The notes below the pieces were generated by a model. That model was not told the DNA's origin and ran no database searches. It saw only the letters and a program-made list of their open reading frames with translations. The position numbers were made by a program, and so were the translations under genes. Shown in pieces: positions 35,878 through 45,457 of a DNA stretch of 59,838 nucleotides. Source of the DNA: Planctomycetaceae bacterium (GTDB lineage Bacteria > Planctomycetota > Planctomycetia > Pirellulales > Pirellulaceae); contig PBOG01000041.1 of NCBI GenBank assembly GCA_002724245.1, forward strand, positions 1 through 59,838, in the 5' to 3' direction. Position 1 is the stretch's first letter. Every line of letters begins with the position of its first letter.

Positions 35878-38256
35878 ATGGCAACTACCGCCCCGTCGCT
35901 AAATCTGGCACCACACGTCCGCTCGCTACTGGCGGGTCTGAGGTGGCGCATTCGTTGTTACGTCTGGCTGGAAGGCATTGCCCTCTGCCTGGCCTGGCTG
36001 GGACTTACGTTCTGGTTCGGACTCGCTGTCGATTTTCTTCCAGTTCTCGTCGGCGCCAGTGAATTACCACGCGCGGCTCGAGCGACGCTGCTGATCGGCA
36101 CAGGAGTCGTGGCAAGCTGGTTGTTTTACCGCTGGGTTCTGCGACGCGTATTCGTACAACTTGGTGATCGCAGCATGGCGGTTCTTCTGGAAAGAAGATT
36201 CACATTTCTGGGCGACAGCCTGGTCACCAGTGTCGAAATGTCGAACGAACCAGAACGTGCAGTCGACTTCAACCCGGACATGTTGACGGAAACACACCAC
36301 CGGGCAATCCATCAAATTCAAGAAGTCCAGTTGCGGCGTGTCTTTCGTTTCCCACCGCTGCTGTGGAAGTTAACGATTGCTACTGCGGCAACGCTGTCAA
36401 TCATCGTATTTTATGCCACCAATCTGCCTGCGTTTGAGATCTGTGTTCGACGACTATACCTGTTAGAGAACCAGCCTTGGCCGCGGCGTGCTTACCTCGA
36501 GATGGATCGCATCGAGATCCTGTCAAATGACCCCACTGATCAAGTGCGGACGTCGCGGTTCCTGAATTTCGACAAACGCCGCTCCGTCAAAGTCGCTCGT
36601 GGCAGCAATTTGAGACTGTATGTAAACGCCGGCATGAAGGCCCGTGTTGTTCCCGACTACTGCACGATTCAGTACGAAACTGCAGACCGCGATCGAGGGC
36701 GCGTCAACATGTCGCAAATGGGTCGTCCACAAAATGGATTTCAACCCTACGCCTTCGACGGGAAACCGCTGCGTGGCATTCTGTCAAACATGCATTTCGA
36801 TGTCATCGGATTTGACTATCGCATTCGCGACTTCCAGATTCAGGTTGTCGATCGGCCTGAAATTCAATCCGTGCGACTTGATTGCGAATTCCCGGAATAC
36901 ATTGAACGACTTCCGGAAACTGATGTACCGTGGACACCAGGAATGCAGCGTGCCCGTGGATCAACTGTCACCTTGCACTTCACCACAACAAAACGTCTTG
37001 ACCAGGTCATGCTCAATTGGATTTCCAACGCGAATGCAAACACCACGAATAACCACACCGTTCCAATCGGACCGAATGGCAGGTCTTTCGCGTTTTCCAG
37101 TGGAGTGCTGGATTCGGATCTAATCTTTGAATTGACGTTACGTGACACCGACAACATTTACAACGACCATCCTGTAAGGTTTGTCCTGACTGCGGTCGAT
37201 GACGAAACGCCCCGAGTAGACGCGCAACTGCATGGCATTGGCTCTGCTATTACGCCACAGGCACGGATTCCCTTTCAGGGTACTGCCGAGGACGATTATG
37301 GAATTGCCAGGAGCACCGTTGAGTTGACACTACAACGCCCACCTGGCCCCGAAGGTACGTCATTTGAACAACTACGCCACTCGTACCCGTTCGAGCTAGG
37401 TGACACGCGGGACATTGACACGGAATTAGACTTTCGCAAACTCGACCAGGAAAAGCAGGTCGCGCTGCTACCGGGCGACAAACTGGAACTCAAGGTTACC
37501 GCACAAGACCGCAGCACTCTCCCTGGAGCACCACACCTTGGTGAAAGCGATGCCTTTCAAGTCGACGTGGTTTCGGACGACGAATTATTAAAGCGACTAG
37601 AACACCAGGAATTGGCTTTGCGACAACGTTTCGAGCTTATTCTCGGCGAAATGACTGACTTGCGAGACGATCTCATTCGTCTGCAAGACGACCTGGCAGT
37701 TGCCCAAAACAATGCGACAGCGGATCCAGCAACATCGCCTGAAACCGAAAACGCGACTGGCGACAACGGACTCAGCCCTCAAGATCGAGCCCGCGCATTC
37801 CGTCTTCTACGCATTCAACAAGCACAAATCCAGAGCCGCAAATCGACACAAGAAACCCTGGGAGTGGGAATTTCTTTTGAAGACATCTTGTTGCAGCTAC
37901 TGCATAACCGGATTCCGAAAGCTGAAGAACGCAAGTCACGGATCAAGAACCGGATCGCCACACCACTGCGGGAAATCTCAACGGACGACTTCCCCAAACT
38001 GGACAACAGCCTCGAACAGCTAGAGTCCCTCGAAGACCAAATAACCCAAGCTGCTGCTGCGTCTGATACGGTGATTCAAGCAAACGCGATTGTCTCTCGA
38101 CTCGAATCTGTGTTACAGGAAATGGTCGAACTGGAAACCTATAATGAGCTTATTGATCTGGTACGAAAACTGATTAGTGACCAGGAAGAATTGTCCAAAG
38201 AAACAGACAAAGAACGCAAGCGTCGCCTTTTGGGCCCGCTACTCAAACGCAAATAG
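35878..38256 (+). CDS. DUF4175-like membrane protein with coiled-coil C terminus
   Basis: 792 residues. Three hydrophobic helices near the N terminus (about 31-58, 65-86 and 160-180) flank a segment with GDRSMAVLLERRFTFLGDSL. A long beta-rich region follows with repeated Ig-like traits (about 200-560), then a charged coiled-coil region with Gln/Glu-rich helices (about 570-790). The layout resembles DUF4175 proteins found beside MoxR/VWA operons, but I assign this by layout, not a diagnostic motif. Function is unknown. It ends 16 bp before the next gene, pointing to shared transcription. Confidence 0.85.
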   Translation: MATTAPSLNLAPHVRSLLAGLRWRIRCYVWLEGIALCLAWLGLTFWFGLAVDFLPVLVGASELPRAARATLLIGTGVVASWLFYRWVLRRVFVQLGDRSMAVLLERRFTFLGDSLVTSVEMSNEPERAVDFNPDMLTETHHRAIHQIQEVQLRRVFRFPPLLWKLTIATAATLSIIVFYATNLPAFEICVRRLYLLENQPWPRRAYLEMDRIEILSNDPTDQVRTSRFLNFDKRRSVKVARGSNLRLYVNAGMKARVVPDYCTIQYETADRDRGRVNMSQMGRPQNGFQPYAFDGKPLRGILSNMHFDVIGFDYRIRDFQIQVVDRPEIQSVRLDCEFPEYIERLPETDVPWTPGMQRARGSTVTLHFTTTKRLDQVMLNWISNANANTTNNHTVPIGPNGRSFAFSSGVLDSDLIFELTLRDTDNIYNDHPVRFVLTAVDDETPRVDAQLHGIGSAITPQARIPFQGTAEDDYGIARSTVELTLQRPPGPEGTSFEQLRHSYPFELGDTRDIDTELDFRKLDQEKQVALLPGDKLELKVTAQDRSTLPGAPHLGESDAFQVDVVSDDELLKRLEHQELALRQRFELILGEMTDLRDDLIRLQDDLAVAQNNATADPATSPETENATGDNGLSPQDRARAFRLLRIQQAQIQSRKSTQETLGVGISFEDILLQLLHNRIPKAEERKSRIKNRIATPLREISTDDFPKLDNSLEQLESLEDQITQAAAASDTVIQANAIVSRLESVLQEMVELETYNELIDLVRKLISDQEELSKETDKERKRRLLGPLLKRK

Positions 38257-38272
38257 AAATTGAATAAACGCA

Positions 38273-40102
38273 ATGTTCAGAAGCCTCACGCTCCTTGCCT
38301 TGTTGTCTTGTTTCTGTCTGGCTCCTGCAGGCACGGCACAAGACCCTGCGGATGCTGAAAAGCCGCAAGACACGCCTCCCTCGGACGAGAACATTGCAAA
38401 CCGGCAACTGAAGATCGCGAACCGTTTTCGGCGTTTGGAAGACCTACTTTTTCGCATGGCAGACTTTGAATCGACACAGAATCCACGACGCGCTACATTG
38501 CTCAAGCAGGCCTACAAGGAGTCCAAAGATCGACTCATCTCGAAAGACCTTGATGCACTTGTTGAGTTATTAGGAAAAAAATCACTCAAACCTGCAGTCG
38601 AAGGTCAGAAGCGAGTGGAGGATGATCTACAGGCCTTGCTGCAGTTACTGTTGAGTGAAAACCGCTCCGACCGCCTCAAGGATGAACAGCAGAAACTACA
38701 GAACGCCGTCAAGGAGCTAAAAAAACTTCAGCAGCTGCAACGTTCCAACCGTGGCCGTACCGAAGGCAACGCAGACCTGGAAGACCTTTCACGGGCACAG
38801 CAGAAAATCGCCGATCGTACTTCACGTGTCGCCGAACAACTCGAAGAGACTGAAGGTGGCGAACCCTCGAAAGACCGCAAAGCGCCGACCGATCAGGATG
38901 ACAAGAAACCTGCACCAGACAACGCACCCTCCAAAGGCGATGATCCCACTCAAGAGTCCACGGAGAACTCCGACAACAAGAAGGATTCACAGACGGAACG
39001 TTCGCAATCAGATTCCCAGCCCGCGGACACTCCTCCAAGCGACGATGCACCAGGTGCAGAAAACACAAATTCCTCCGACAATGAGCCCACGAAAGACAGC
39101 AACTCCGCGGAATCCAATAGTCCTGAACGCCCACCTTCTCCGGAAAACAAAAGTGACGGCCAATCCGGAAAGCCGGGAGACAATTCCGGGGAATCAGCGA
39201 ACCCTTCAGAATCGCAGAGCCCACAGACACCTCCCACGGGTGATCCACAACAAGACATACCGCCGTCGACTCAACAGCGTGTACAACAAGCCGAACAAAA
39301 GATGCGGCAAGCGCAGCAACAACTGGAGAATGCTCAAAGAAAGGAGTCGGTTGAGTCACAGAAAGAGGCCGAGCAAAAACTGGAAGAAGCCATCGCTGAG
39401 CTCGAGAAAATTCTGCGGCAATTCCGTGAAGAAGAAGTTGACCGCATGCTCGCTCTTCTGGAGAGTCGGTTCCGCAAAATGCGAGACATGCAGCTGAAAG
39501 TAAACGACGACACATTACGCTTGGACCGATTTGACGAATCCAAGCGGGACGAAGAATTCAACGTACGGTGCTCGCGACTAAGCGTCTCGCAACAAAAAAT
39601 CGTACTGGAAGCCAGCCGTACTCTGACACTTCTGCTGGAAGAAGGGTCCTCGATTGCCTTTCCGGAAACTGTTCAACAAATGCGTGACGACATGGAACAA
39701 GTCGCACGTCGCCTGGCTGAATCCCAGGTCGGAGACGTCACGCAGGTAATTGAACAAGATATCCTGCAAACCCTGGAAGAGTTGATCGAATCATTACAGC
39801 AAGCGCAAAGCGACCGCGAACAACAGCAACAACAACAGCAACAACAACAGCAACAACAACAGCAGCAGCAATCAGAGGAGCCACCACTCGTGACGATGCT
39901 AGAGGAACTGCGGATGATCCGCGCTCTGCAATTACGAGTCAATCGCCGCACCAAGAGTTACTCCCGGATTCTCGTGAATCCAGATGACCCTGTTGGCCAG
40001 GCTAAGGATCCAGATCTTCAAAACTCCTTACGTGAACTCAGCCAACGGGAAGCCCGCATTCAGCGCATTACTCGTGATCTGGTACTCGGAAAGAACCGCT
40101 AA
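38273..40102 (+). CDS. Exported coiled-coil protein with a disordered centre and a 17-residue polyglutamine tract
   Basis: 609 residues. A signal peptide (MFRSLTLLALLSCFCLAPAG, cleavage near residue 23) is followed by Lys/Leu/Glu heptads, then about 140 residues of Ser/Pro/Asp/Asn/Glu-rich disorder (about 195-335). A second coiled-coil block follows, and an uninterrupted run of 17 glutamines lies at about residues 517-533, just before SEEPPLVTML. The final 70 residues are again helical. No enzymatic motif is present; a scaffold role in the periplasm is plausible. Its TAA stop overlaps the next gene's ATG (TAATG), so the two are translationally coupled. Confidence 0.88.
   Translation: MFRSLTLLALLSCFCLAPAGTAQDPADAEKPQDTPPSDENIANRQLKIANRFRRLEDLLFRMADFESTQNPRRATLLKQAYKESKDRLISKDLDALVELLGKKSLKPAVEGQKRVEDDLQALLQLLLSENRSDRLKDEQQKLQNAVKELKKLQQLQRSNRGRTEGNADLEDLSRAQQKIADRTSRVAEQLEETEGGEPSKDRKAPTDQDDKKPAPDNAPSKGDDPTQESTENSDNKKDSQTERSQSDSQPADTPPSDDAPGAENTNSSDNEPTKDSNSAESNSPERPPSPENKSDGQSGKPGDNSGESANPSESQSPQTPPTGDPQQDIPPSTQQRVQQAEQKMRQAQQQLENAQRKESVESQKEAEQKLEEAIAELEKILRQFREEEVDRMLALLESRFRKMRDMQLKVNDDTLRLDRFDESKRDEEFNVRCSRLSVSQQKIVLEASRTLTLLLEEGSSIAFPETVQQMRDDMEQVARRLAESQVGDVTQVIEQDILQTLEELIESLQQAQSDREQQQQQQQQQQQQQQQQQSEEPPLVTMLEELRMIRALQLRVNRRTKSYSRILVNPDDPVGQAKDPDLQNSLRELSQREARIQRITRDLVLGKNR
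39821..39871 (+). repeat. CAA/CAG trinucleotide tract (17 Gln codons)
   Basis: Seventeen consecutive glutamine codons, a mix of CAA and CAG with a recurring CAACAACAG pattern. Such tracts can change copy number by slippage without breaking the frame. Confidence 0.95.
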
Positions 40103-41187
40103 TGCAAATGCAACACCACAAGGCATCCGGCCACTGTTTGGCCCGCAGATTTTCGACATTCCTCGGCACCGTGACTTTGCTTTTGCTGTCCATTCAAGTG
40201 GTTGCCCAGGACGATCTGAAAGTGCGCGCTAGTTGGGACATTCCCACGCTGGAACAAGCTGAATCCAGGATGCGAGACTGGCTTGATACAAAAAACATCG
40301 GCGACGACCTGCGCAGCAAGGTCGACGCGATCTGGGCATCGCCAGACTCGAACGCCGTTGCCCGCGATTTATTAGCGCGCGTTGCCAGCACCGCGGCACT
40401 CGCAGACCCTCGAGTGGCAAAGCTGACAACCCTTTGCCAGGGCCCCAAACAGTCACTCCTGCTTCCCGAGTTGCCAGTGTTAACCACTCCGGAACTTCCC
40501 GCATTTCTGAAAGCAACTCTTCGTCTCTACTACGCGCGATGGCTGGCGCAACACGGCTGGCACGACGAAGTATTACTCCAACTAGCGGAAACGTCGACCA
40601 GCGATGTGCTCGATCCAGCGTCGCTGCTGTTCTATCGCGCTACTGCCGAACACACCCTTCTGAAGAAAGAAGCATGCCTGAAAAGCCTGTCTAAATTACT
40701 CGAAAAGGAAAAAGAAATACCTCGTCGCTACGCGACTGTAGCCCGCTTGTTAGAAGCGGACAGTCAGCAGCTAAAAACCGATTCACTAGACGAGGTTGCA
40801 CGTTTAATGAACGATGTGCGGCGTCGACTAGATCTCGGGCGCACTGGCAAACGCGTTCGAGAGGAAGAAGACGAGGTCATAGCTAAACTCGACAAAATGA
40901 TTAAGAAACTGGAAGAAGAACAACAGCAACAACAGCAACAACAGCAACCGGGTCAGCCACAAGGCAATCAGAATGCACCCCAGCAGCCGGCGAATGAAAG
41001 CAACGCATTGCCAGGCAGCGGACCAGGGAATGTAGATCCCCGAAATCTGGGGGATAACATTGACTGGGGAAGTCTGCCGCCGAAAGAACGTCAGGCGACA
41101 CTTCAACGGATAAGCGAAGGACTCCCCGCGCATTTTCGAGAAGTGATCGAGGCTTACTTCAAAAAGATCGCTAGTAAAGATGATTGA
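40102..41187 (+). CDS. Exported helical protein with a polyglutamine linker
   Basis: 361 residues. A signal-type segment near residues 18-36 (TFLGTVTLLLLSIQVVAQ) comes after a basic stretch. A helical-repeat (TPR-like) region covers about 40-250. A Glu-rich helix then leads into nine consecutive glutamines and a Pro/Gln/Asn-rich linker. The end, DWGSLPPKERQATLQRISEG followed by FREVIEAYFKKIAS, resembles a short C-terminal module I recall from proteins near MoxR/VWA operons. It starts at ATG 40102, overlapping the upstream stop. Together with the preceding polyQ protein it looks like a pair of exported adaptors. Confidence 0.87.
   Translation: MQMQHHKASGHCLARRFSTFLGTVTLLLLSIQVVAQDDLKVRASWDIPTLEQAESRMRDWLDTKNIGDDLRSKVDAIWASPDSNAVARDLLARVASTAALADPRVAKLTTLCQGPKQSLLLPELPVLTTPELPAFLKATLRLYYARWLAQHGWHDEVLLQLAETSTSDVLDPASLLFYRATAEHTLLKKEACLKSLSKLLEKEKEIPRRYATVARLLEADSQQLKTDSLDEVARLMNDVRRRLDLGRTGKRVREEEDEVIAKLDKMIKKLEEEQQQQQQQQQPGQPQGNQNAPQQPANESNALPGSGPGNVDPRNLGDNIDWGSLPPKERQATLQRISEGLPAHFREVIEAYFKKIASKDD
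40921..40947 (+). repeat. CAA/CAG trinucleotide tract (9 Gln codons)
   Basis: Nine consecutive glutamine codons with a strict CAACAGCAA-type period, inside the second polyQ gene of the cluster. It is the same codon mix as the longer tract at 39821. Confidence 0.95.
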
Positions 41188-41268
41188 ACCGTATCAAGCA
41201 GCGGAAGTGCCAACCCTCGCACTATCATTTGTAGCTTCCAGTCCTTGCCATCGCCACGGAGTCTAACC

Positions 41269-42465
41269 ATGTTGAGCCTGGCTGCCACTGCTTTATTTTT
41301 CCTGGCATCTGATGAGCTCAGCGTCACACTGCTTTCCGGAAACGAAATTTCCGGCCAGCTGGTTGCCCTGAAGGATGGAACCATCTCGCTCAAAGGCCGC
41401 GACTCGGTTCAAGAATATTCATTCTCTGAATTGCTCACGATTACGCGCCGTGCGGAGGGGAAAAAGAGTGCGCGTCCGAGTGCATGGATCGAGTTAACCG
41501 ATGGCTCTAAATTGAACGGACACGCGTTTTCCGTAGAGAAGCGGATCGCTGACCTCACGTTGATTCAGGGAGAGAAACGACAAATTGCTACCAGGTTGAT
41601 TCGTGCGGTCAGATTTCACCCCCCCTCACCAACCGACGCTCAATGGAAGCGTATCGCCCACCGCAAAGTTACCGCAGACGTGCTTGCCATACGGGTCGAC
41701 GACAATGTGCTGGACGAATTGGATGGCATTCTACACAACATTGACGCAGACACCGTCCATTTCGAATTAGACGATGAAACTGTGCCCGTGGAACGAATGC
41801 GACTCGAAGGAGTCGTCTATTTTCACCCACCCCGTGCACCAGCCCCTAAGCCTGTTGCCCAGCTACTCGACGCCTACGGCAATCTGTGGAATGCCCAGTC
41901 GCTCCAGCTGCGCGCGGACCGTTTGCACGTTACGACTTCCAGCGGATTAAAACATAATCTGGCACTGACCGATCTAGCCAAGATTGATTTTTCCTCTGAG
42001 AACCTTACCTTCCTGAGTGACCTCGATCCAGATTCCGTAACCTGGACTCCTTTCGTCGGCAAAGCAGACCCATTGGCTCAAGCCTTGTTTGGACCTCGAC
42101 GTGACCGGAGTTTTAGCGGCGGAACACTCCAACTCAGTAAGCCAGATGGTCGCGAACTGGAATATCGGAAAGGACTGGCAATTCAAAGCCGGACCCAATT
42201 GGTCTACCGACTGACCGAGCAATTTCGAAGATTTAAAGCCACGGTCGGGTTCGATCATCGAACGCGCAGACAAGGAAATGTTGATTTGGTGATTCTTGGC
42301 AACCAGCGAGAACTCCTCAGAAAATCGGTCACCGGTGCAATGGAACCGTTTGATTTGGATTTGGATATTTCGGGAATTCAACGTTTAACAATCCTGGTCG
42401 ATTACGGAAAAGGCAAGGGGATTCAGGACCACCTGAACCTCTGCAACGCAAGGATCACAAAATAA
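41269..42465 (+). CDS. Exported protein with a C-terminal NPCBM-like domain
   Basis: 398 residues from ATG 41269 (MLSLAATALFFLASDELS, a short signal peptide); a TTG eight codons upstream is the alternative. The N-terminal half has repeated small beta motifs (VTLLSGNEISGQLVALKDG, and IELTDGSKLNGHAFSV) resembling LSM-like or secreted planctomycete beta repeats. The last ~100 residues match the NPCBM/NEW2 carbohydrate-binding fold (FKATVGFDH, DLVILGNQ, LDISGIQRLTILVDYG). This suggests glycan binding, but no enzyme domain is attached. Its TAA stop overlaps the ATG of the HtrA-type protease gene that follows (TAATG). Confidence 0.82.
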   Translation: MLSLAATALFFLASDELSVTLLSGNEISGQLVALKDGTISLKGRDSVQEYSFSELLTITRRAEGKKSARPSAWIELTDGSKLNGHAFSVEKRIADLTLIQGEKRQIATRLIRAVRFHPPSPTDAQWKRIAHRKVTADVLAIRVDDNVLDELDGILHNIDADTVHFELDDETVPVERMRLEGVVYFHPPRAPAPKPVAQLLDAYGNLWNAQSLQLRADRLHVTTSSGLKHNLALTDLAKIDFSSENLTFLSDLDPDSVTWTPFVGKADPLAQALFGPRRDRSFSGGTLQLSKPDGRELEYRKGLAIQSRTQLVYRLTEQFRRFKATVGFDHRTRRQGNVDLVILGNQRELLRKSVTGAMEPFDLDLDISGIQRLTILVDYGKGKGIQDHLNLCNARITK

Positions 42466-44291
42466 TGATTCAGGACCATCGCAGGGCAACAAACGGCATA
42501 CGGCACCACTGTGCCCGCCTGCCTGGTGCGCCTCTACTAGCTGCATGGTTGGTCGTGCTCTGGGGTCTTGTGTCGTTTGCTGCAGAACTCCCACCGCTGG
42601 TACGAAACGCAGAACAAGAGCGCATTCGCGTCATCGCAAAAGCGAAAGCGACCGCGGTCTGTATCTTTGCACGCGGTGGTCACGGGGGCGGGTCAGGCGT
42701 GCTCATTTCCCCGGACGGTTTCGCGCTGACCAATTACCACGTGGTCAAACCCGCCGGAAATTATATGAAGTGCGGAATGGACGACGGAAAACTATACGAC
42801 GCAGTTCTCGTCGGCCTTGACCCCACTGGCGATGTAGCCCTGATCAAGCTGCTGGGCCGGACCGATTTCCCACATGCAACACTCACCGATAGCAATCGTG
42901 TCCGCAGCGGAGACTGGTGTTTTGCGGTCGGCAACCCCTTTCTCCTGGCAACAGATTTTCAGCCAACTGTCACATATGGGATTGTCTCCGGTATTCATCG
43001 CTATCAACCTCCGGCAGGAACTTTGCTTGAATACACGGACTGTATACAAACGGATGCATCGATTAATCCGGGAAACTCGGGTGGACCGCTATTCAATGCG
43101 GCTGGCGAGTTGATCGGTGTCAATGGCCGAGGATCGTTTGAAAAACGCGGGCGTGTTAACGTCGGCGTTGGCTATGCTATCTCCAGCAACCAATTGCGCA
43201 ACTTTCTTGGCTACCTCAAGAGCGGACGCATTGTGGATCACGCCACCTTGGGAGCAACCGTAGCCACGTCCGATGACGGACGTGTAGTGGTCTCTAATAT
43301 CCTTGACTCGTCAGACGCCTATCGGAGAGGACTGCGATATGGTGACGAGATCGTGGCCTTCTCGGGGCGCACTATTAACACCGTCAATGAATTCAAGAAC
43401 GTACTGGGAATTTACCCGAAAGGCTGGAGCGTACCTCTCGAGTATCGCAGAGACGGCCAAGAGTTCGAAGTGGTTGTAAGATTGATGGGAGTGCATTCGC
43501 GACGAGAACTCCTCCGTAAGATTCAGGGCCCCACTGCTGAACAACCACAACCAAACCCTGCCCCCAAGAAACCCGCCCCCAACCAACCTGATGCTCCCAA
43601 ACGTCAGCCCCTGCCAGCGCCCCAGATACCTGCACCTCAAAAACTTCCACCTGAAATTACGACCCTTGTGCAACCAAGGGAGGGTTATGCAAACTACTTC
43701 TTCAATCTGGAAAATCAGAAACGAATCTGGGCCGCGAATGTCCAGCACGGTGATTTTTCCAATACCAAAGGACAGTGGTTATTTTCAGGGGCATTGAAGG
43801 CTGGGGGGGAGTTCCAGATCGCGTTGGAAGACTCGCGACTTCTCGCGCAGTTTCCTTCAGGGCCCGCCCTGGTTGATACCACACTTGACCTTGACCAACA
43901 GACAGACCCAGAGGACAGCGGAGGCCTGCTTGCCGCGTTACATTTGTGGCGCCGCCTACTCACGTCAGGACCCGACAAGTTTGGCGAAATGTTCTACCTG
44001 GGCACAGCACCCACTCCTTCGCAACCCGGTCTTTTCGATGTACTTGTGGGAACCTACGACGTTATTCAAGAGACGAGATTCCTGTTTGATACGGCCAATG
44101 GAAAACTGGTTGGTATGGAAATGGCACTCAACGACGACATCGACCGATGCGACATCACGTTCTCGGATTTCAACATGTACAAAGGATTGCAAATCCCCCA
44201 CAAAATAGAAGTTCGACATGGCAGTCAATTATTTGCCACGCTTGAAGTCACGAACTTTGAAATCAAGAGTCCCACCGTGAAAAAGCCCTAA
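42465..44291 (+). CDS. HtrA/DegP-type serine protease with PDZ domain (catalytically intact)
   Basis: 608 residues. The N terminus has a signal-like helix (about 21-40). The trypsin-like S1C domain keeps the full triad: His92 in LTNYHVV, Asp123 in TGDVALIKL and Ser205 in NPGNSGGPL. A PDZ domain follows (about 255-350), then a Pro/Gln-rich linker (about 355-400) and a C-terminal beta-rich domain of about 200 residues that I do not recognise. It should degrade or guard misfolded proteins outside the cytoplasm. It is the first of three HtrA-like genes in tandem and the only one with an active site. It is translationally coupled to the NPCBM-like gene. Confidence 0.93.
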   Translation: MIQDHRRATNGIRHHCARLPGAPLLAAWLVVLWGLVSFAAELPPLVRNAEQERIRVIAKAKATAVCIFARGGHGGGSGVLISPDGFALTNYHVVKPAGNYMKCGMDDGKLYDAVLVGLDPTGDVALIKLLGRTDFPHATLTDSNRVRSGDWCFAVGNPFLLATDFQPTVTYGIVSGIHRYQPPAGTLLEYTDCIQTDASINPGNSGGPLFNAAGELIGVNGRGSFEKRGRVNVGVGYAISSNQLRNFLGYLKSGRIVDHATLGATVATSDDGRVVVSNILDSSDAYRRGLRYGDEIVAFSGRTINTVNEFKNVLGIYPKGWSVPLEYRRDGQEFEVVVRLMGVHSRRELLRKIQGPTAEQPQPNPAPKKPAPNQPDAPKRQPLPAPQIPAPQKLPPEITTLVQPREGYANYFFNLENQKRIWAANVQHGDFSNTKGQWLFSGALKAGGEFQIALEDSRLLAQFPSGPALVDTTLDLDQQTDPEDSGGLLAALHLWRRLLTSGPDKFGEMFYLGTAPTPSQPGLFDVLVGTYDVIQETRFLFDTANGKLVGMEMALNDDIDRCDITFSDFNMYKGLQIPHKIEVRHGSQLFATLEVTNFEIKSPTVKKP

Positions 44292-44295
44292 ACCA

Positions 44296-45360
44296 ATGTC
44301 ACGCCTTTTAGCTCTAGTTAATTCCAGGTACGCCACGGGAATTTGCCGGCCCATCAGAATCGTGCTGCCGGCAATACTACTGTTCAGTTGGCTCTGTGCG
44401 CCATCAGATCTTCCGGCGGATGACTCGTACGCGCAAACCATCTCTGCGGTACAGCCCAAGATGGTCAAGATTTATGGCGCTGGGGGCATTCGCGGACTTG
44501 AAGCATATCAGAGTGGGTTGATCATTTCTGAGAAGGGGCATGTGCTTACGGTATGGAGTTACGTACTCGATACCGAAGACGTCGCTGTAGTGCTAAACGA
44601 CGGTCGCAAGTTCCAGGCTCAATTGACGGGAGCTGATCCGCGTCTCGGAATTGCAATCCTGAAGATCGATCTCACGGAAACACCCCACTTCGCGCGACAA
44701 GCATCGGCAGAACCAGAGCCGGGGGACCGTATTCTCGCATTCAGCAACCTGTACGGAGTTGCTACCGGCAATGAACCGGCCAGCGTCTTGCATGGCACCA
44801 TTGCTGCGCGTACACAACTAGCAGCGCGAAGAGGTGCCTTCAATACTACCTACAAAGGACCTGTTTTTATTCTCGACGCAATGACAAATAACCCAGGAGC
44901 CGCCGGTGGTGCATTGACCGATCACCAAGGTAATCTCATCGGTCTTCTGGGCAAGGAACTGCGCAATGCCGAAAACGAAATCTGGTTGAACTATGCCATA
45001 CCCATTGCAGTACTCGCCAACTCGATTGATGACCTGATTGCCGGACGCACCCCCTCGCAATCCAGCAACGCAGATCGCAAGAAACCGGCCCAGGCCCTCA
45101 ACCCAACACTCTTAGGATTCGTGCTTGTTCCAGATGTACTCGACAAGACACCCGCTTTCGTTGACAACGTCCGAAAAGGTTCCGTAGCTGAGCAAATGCA
45201 GTTGCAACCTGACGATCTGATTTTATTTGCCAATGAGCGTCTCGCCTCAACGTGTAAGCAACTCATCGAAGAGCTTTCCTTTATTGACCGAATCGACCCG
45301 GTAACACTCACCATTCAACGAGGGCAAAATTTGATCGACATCACCCTTCAAATTCCGTGA
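44296..45360 (+). CDS. HtrA-like pseudoprotease with PDZ-like domain (triad lost)
   Basis: 354 residues starting 4 bp after the active protease. A signal peptide covers about 20-36. The S1C fold is clear from VLTVWSYV, LGIAILKID and NNPGAAGGALTDHQGNLIG. By alignment with the neighbour, the catalytic His, Asp and Ser are replaced by Ser88, Gly118 and Ala203. A PDZ-like region covers about 265-354 (GSVAEQMQLQPDDLILFANE). It cannot be a protease by the normal mechanism. Likely jobs are substrate binding or regulation of its neighbour. The reading frame is intact and of normal length, so it is not a decayed gene. Confidence 0.88.
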   Translation: MSRLLALVNSRYATGICRPIRIVLPAILLFSWLCAPSDLPADDSYAQTISAVQPKMVKIYGAGGIRGLEAYQSGLIISEKGHVLTVWSYVLDTEDVAVVLNDGRKFQAQLTGADPRLGIAILKIDLTETPHFARQASAEPEPGDRILAFSNLYGVATGNEPASVLHGTIAARTQLAARRGAFNTTYKGPVFILDAMTNNPGAAGGALTDHQGNLIGLLGKELRNAENEIWLNYAIPIAVLANSIDDLIAGRTPSQSSNADRKKPAQALNPTLLGFVLVPDVLDKTPAFVDNVRKGSVAEQMQLQPDDLILFANERLASTCKQLIEELSFIDRIDPVTLTIQRGQNLIDITLQIP

Positions 45361-45457
45361 CATCTCGTTGCAGCGCGAAATGACATTCACCTCCAAGACC
45401 GATCCACGATTCTTAATGACAACACTTCGAATCTTTTCTTGCCAGGTCTACAGATCG

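Noticed and set aside
38709-39515. Long minus-strand (268 codons) and alternative plus-strand frames opposite the polyQ/coiled-coil gene
   Set aside because: They arise from the low-complexity composition of the real gene, which has a signal peptide and fits the operon spacing.
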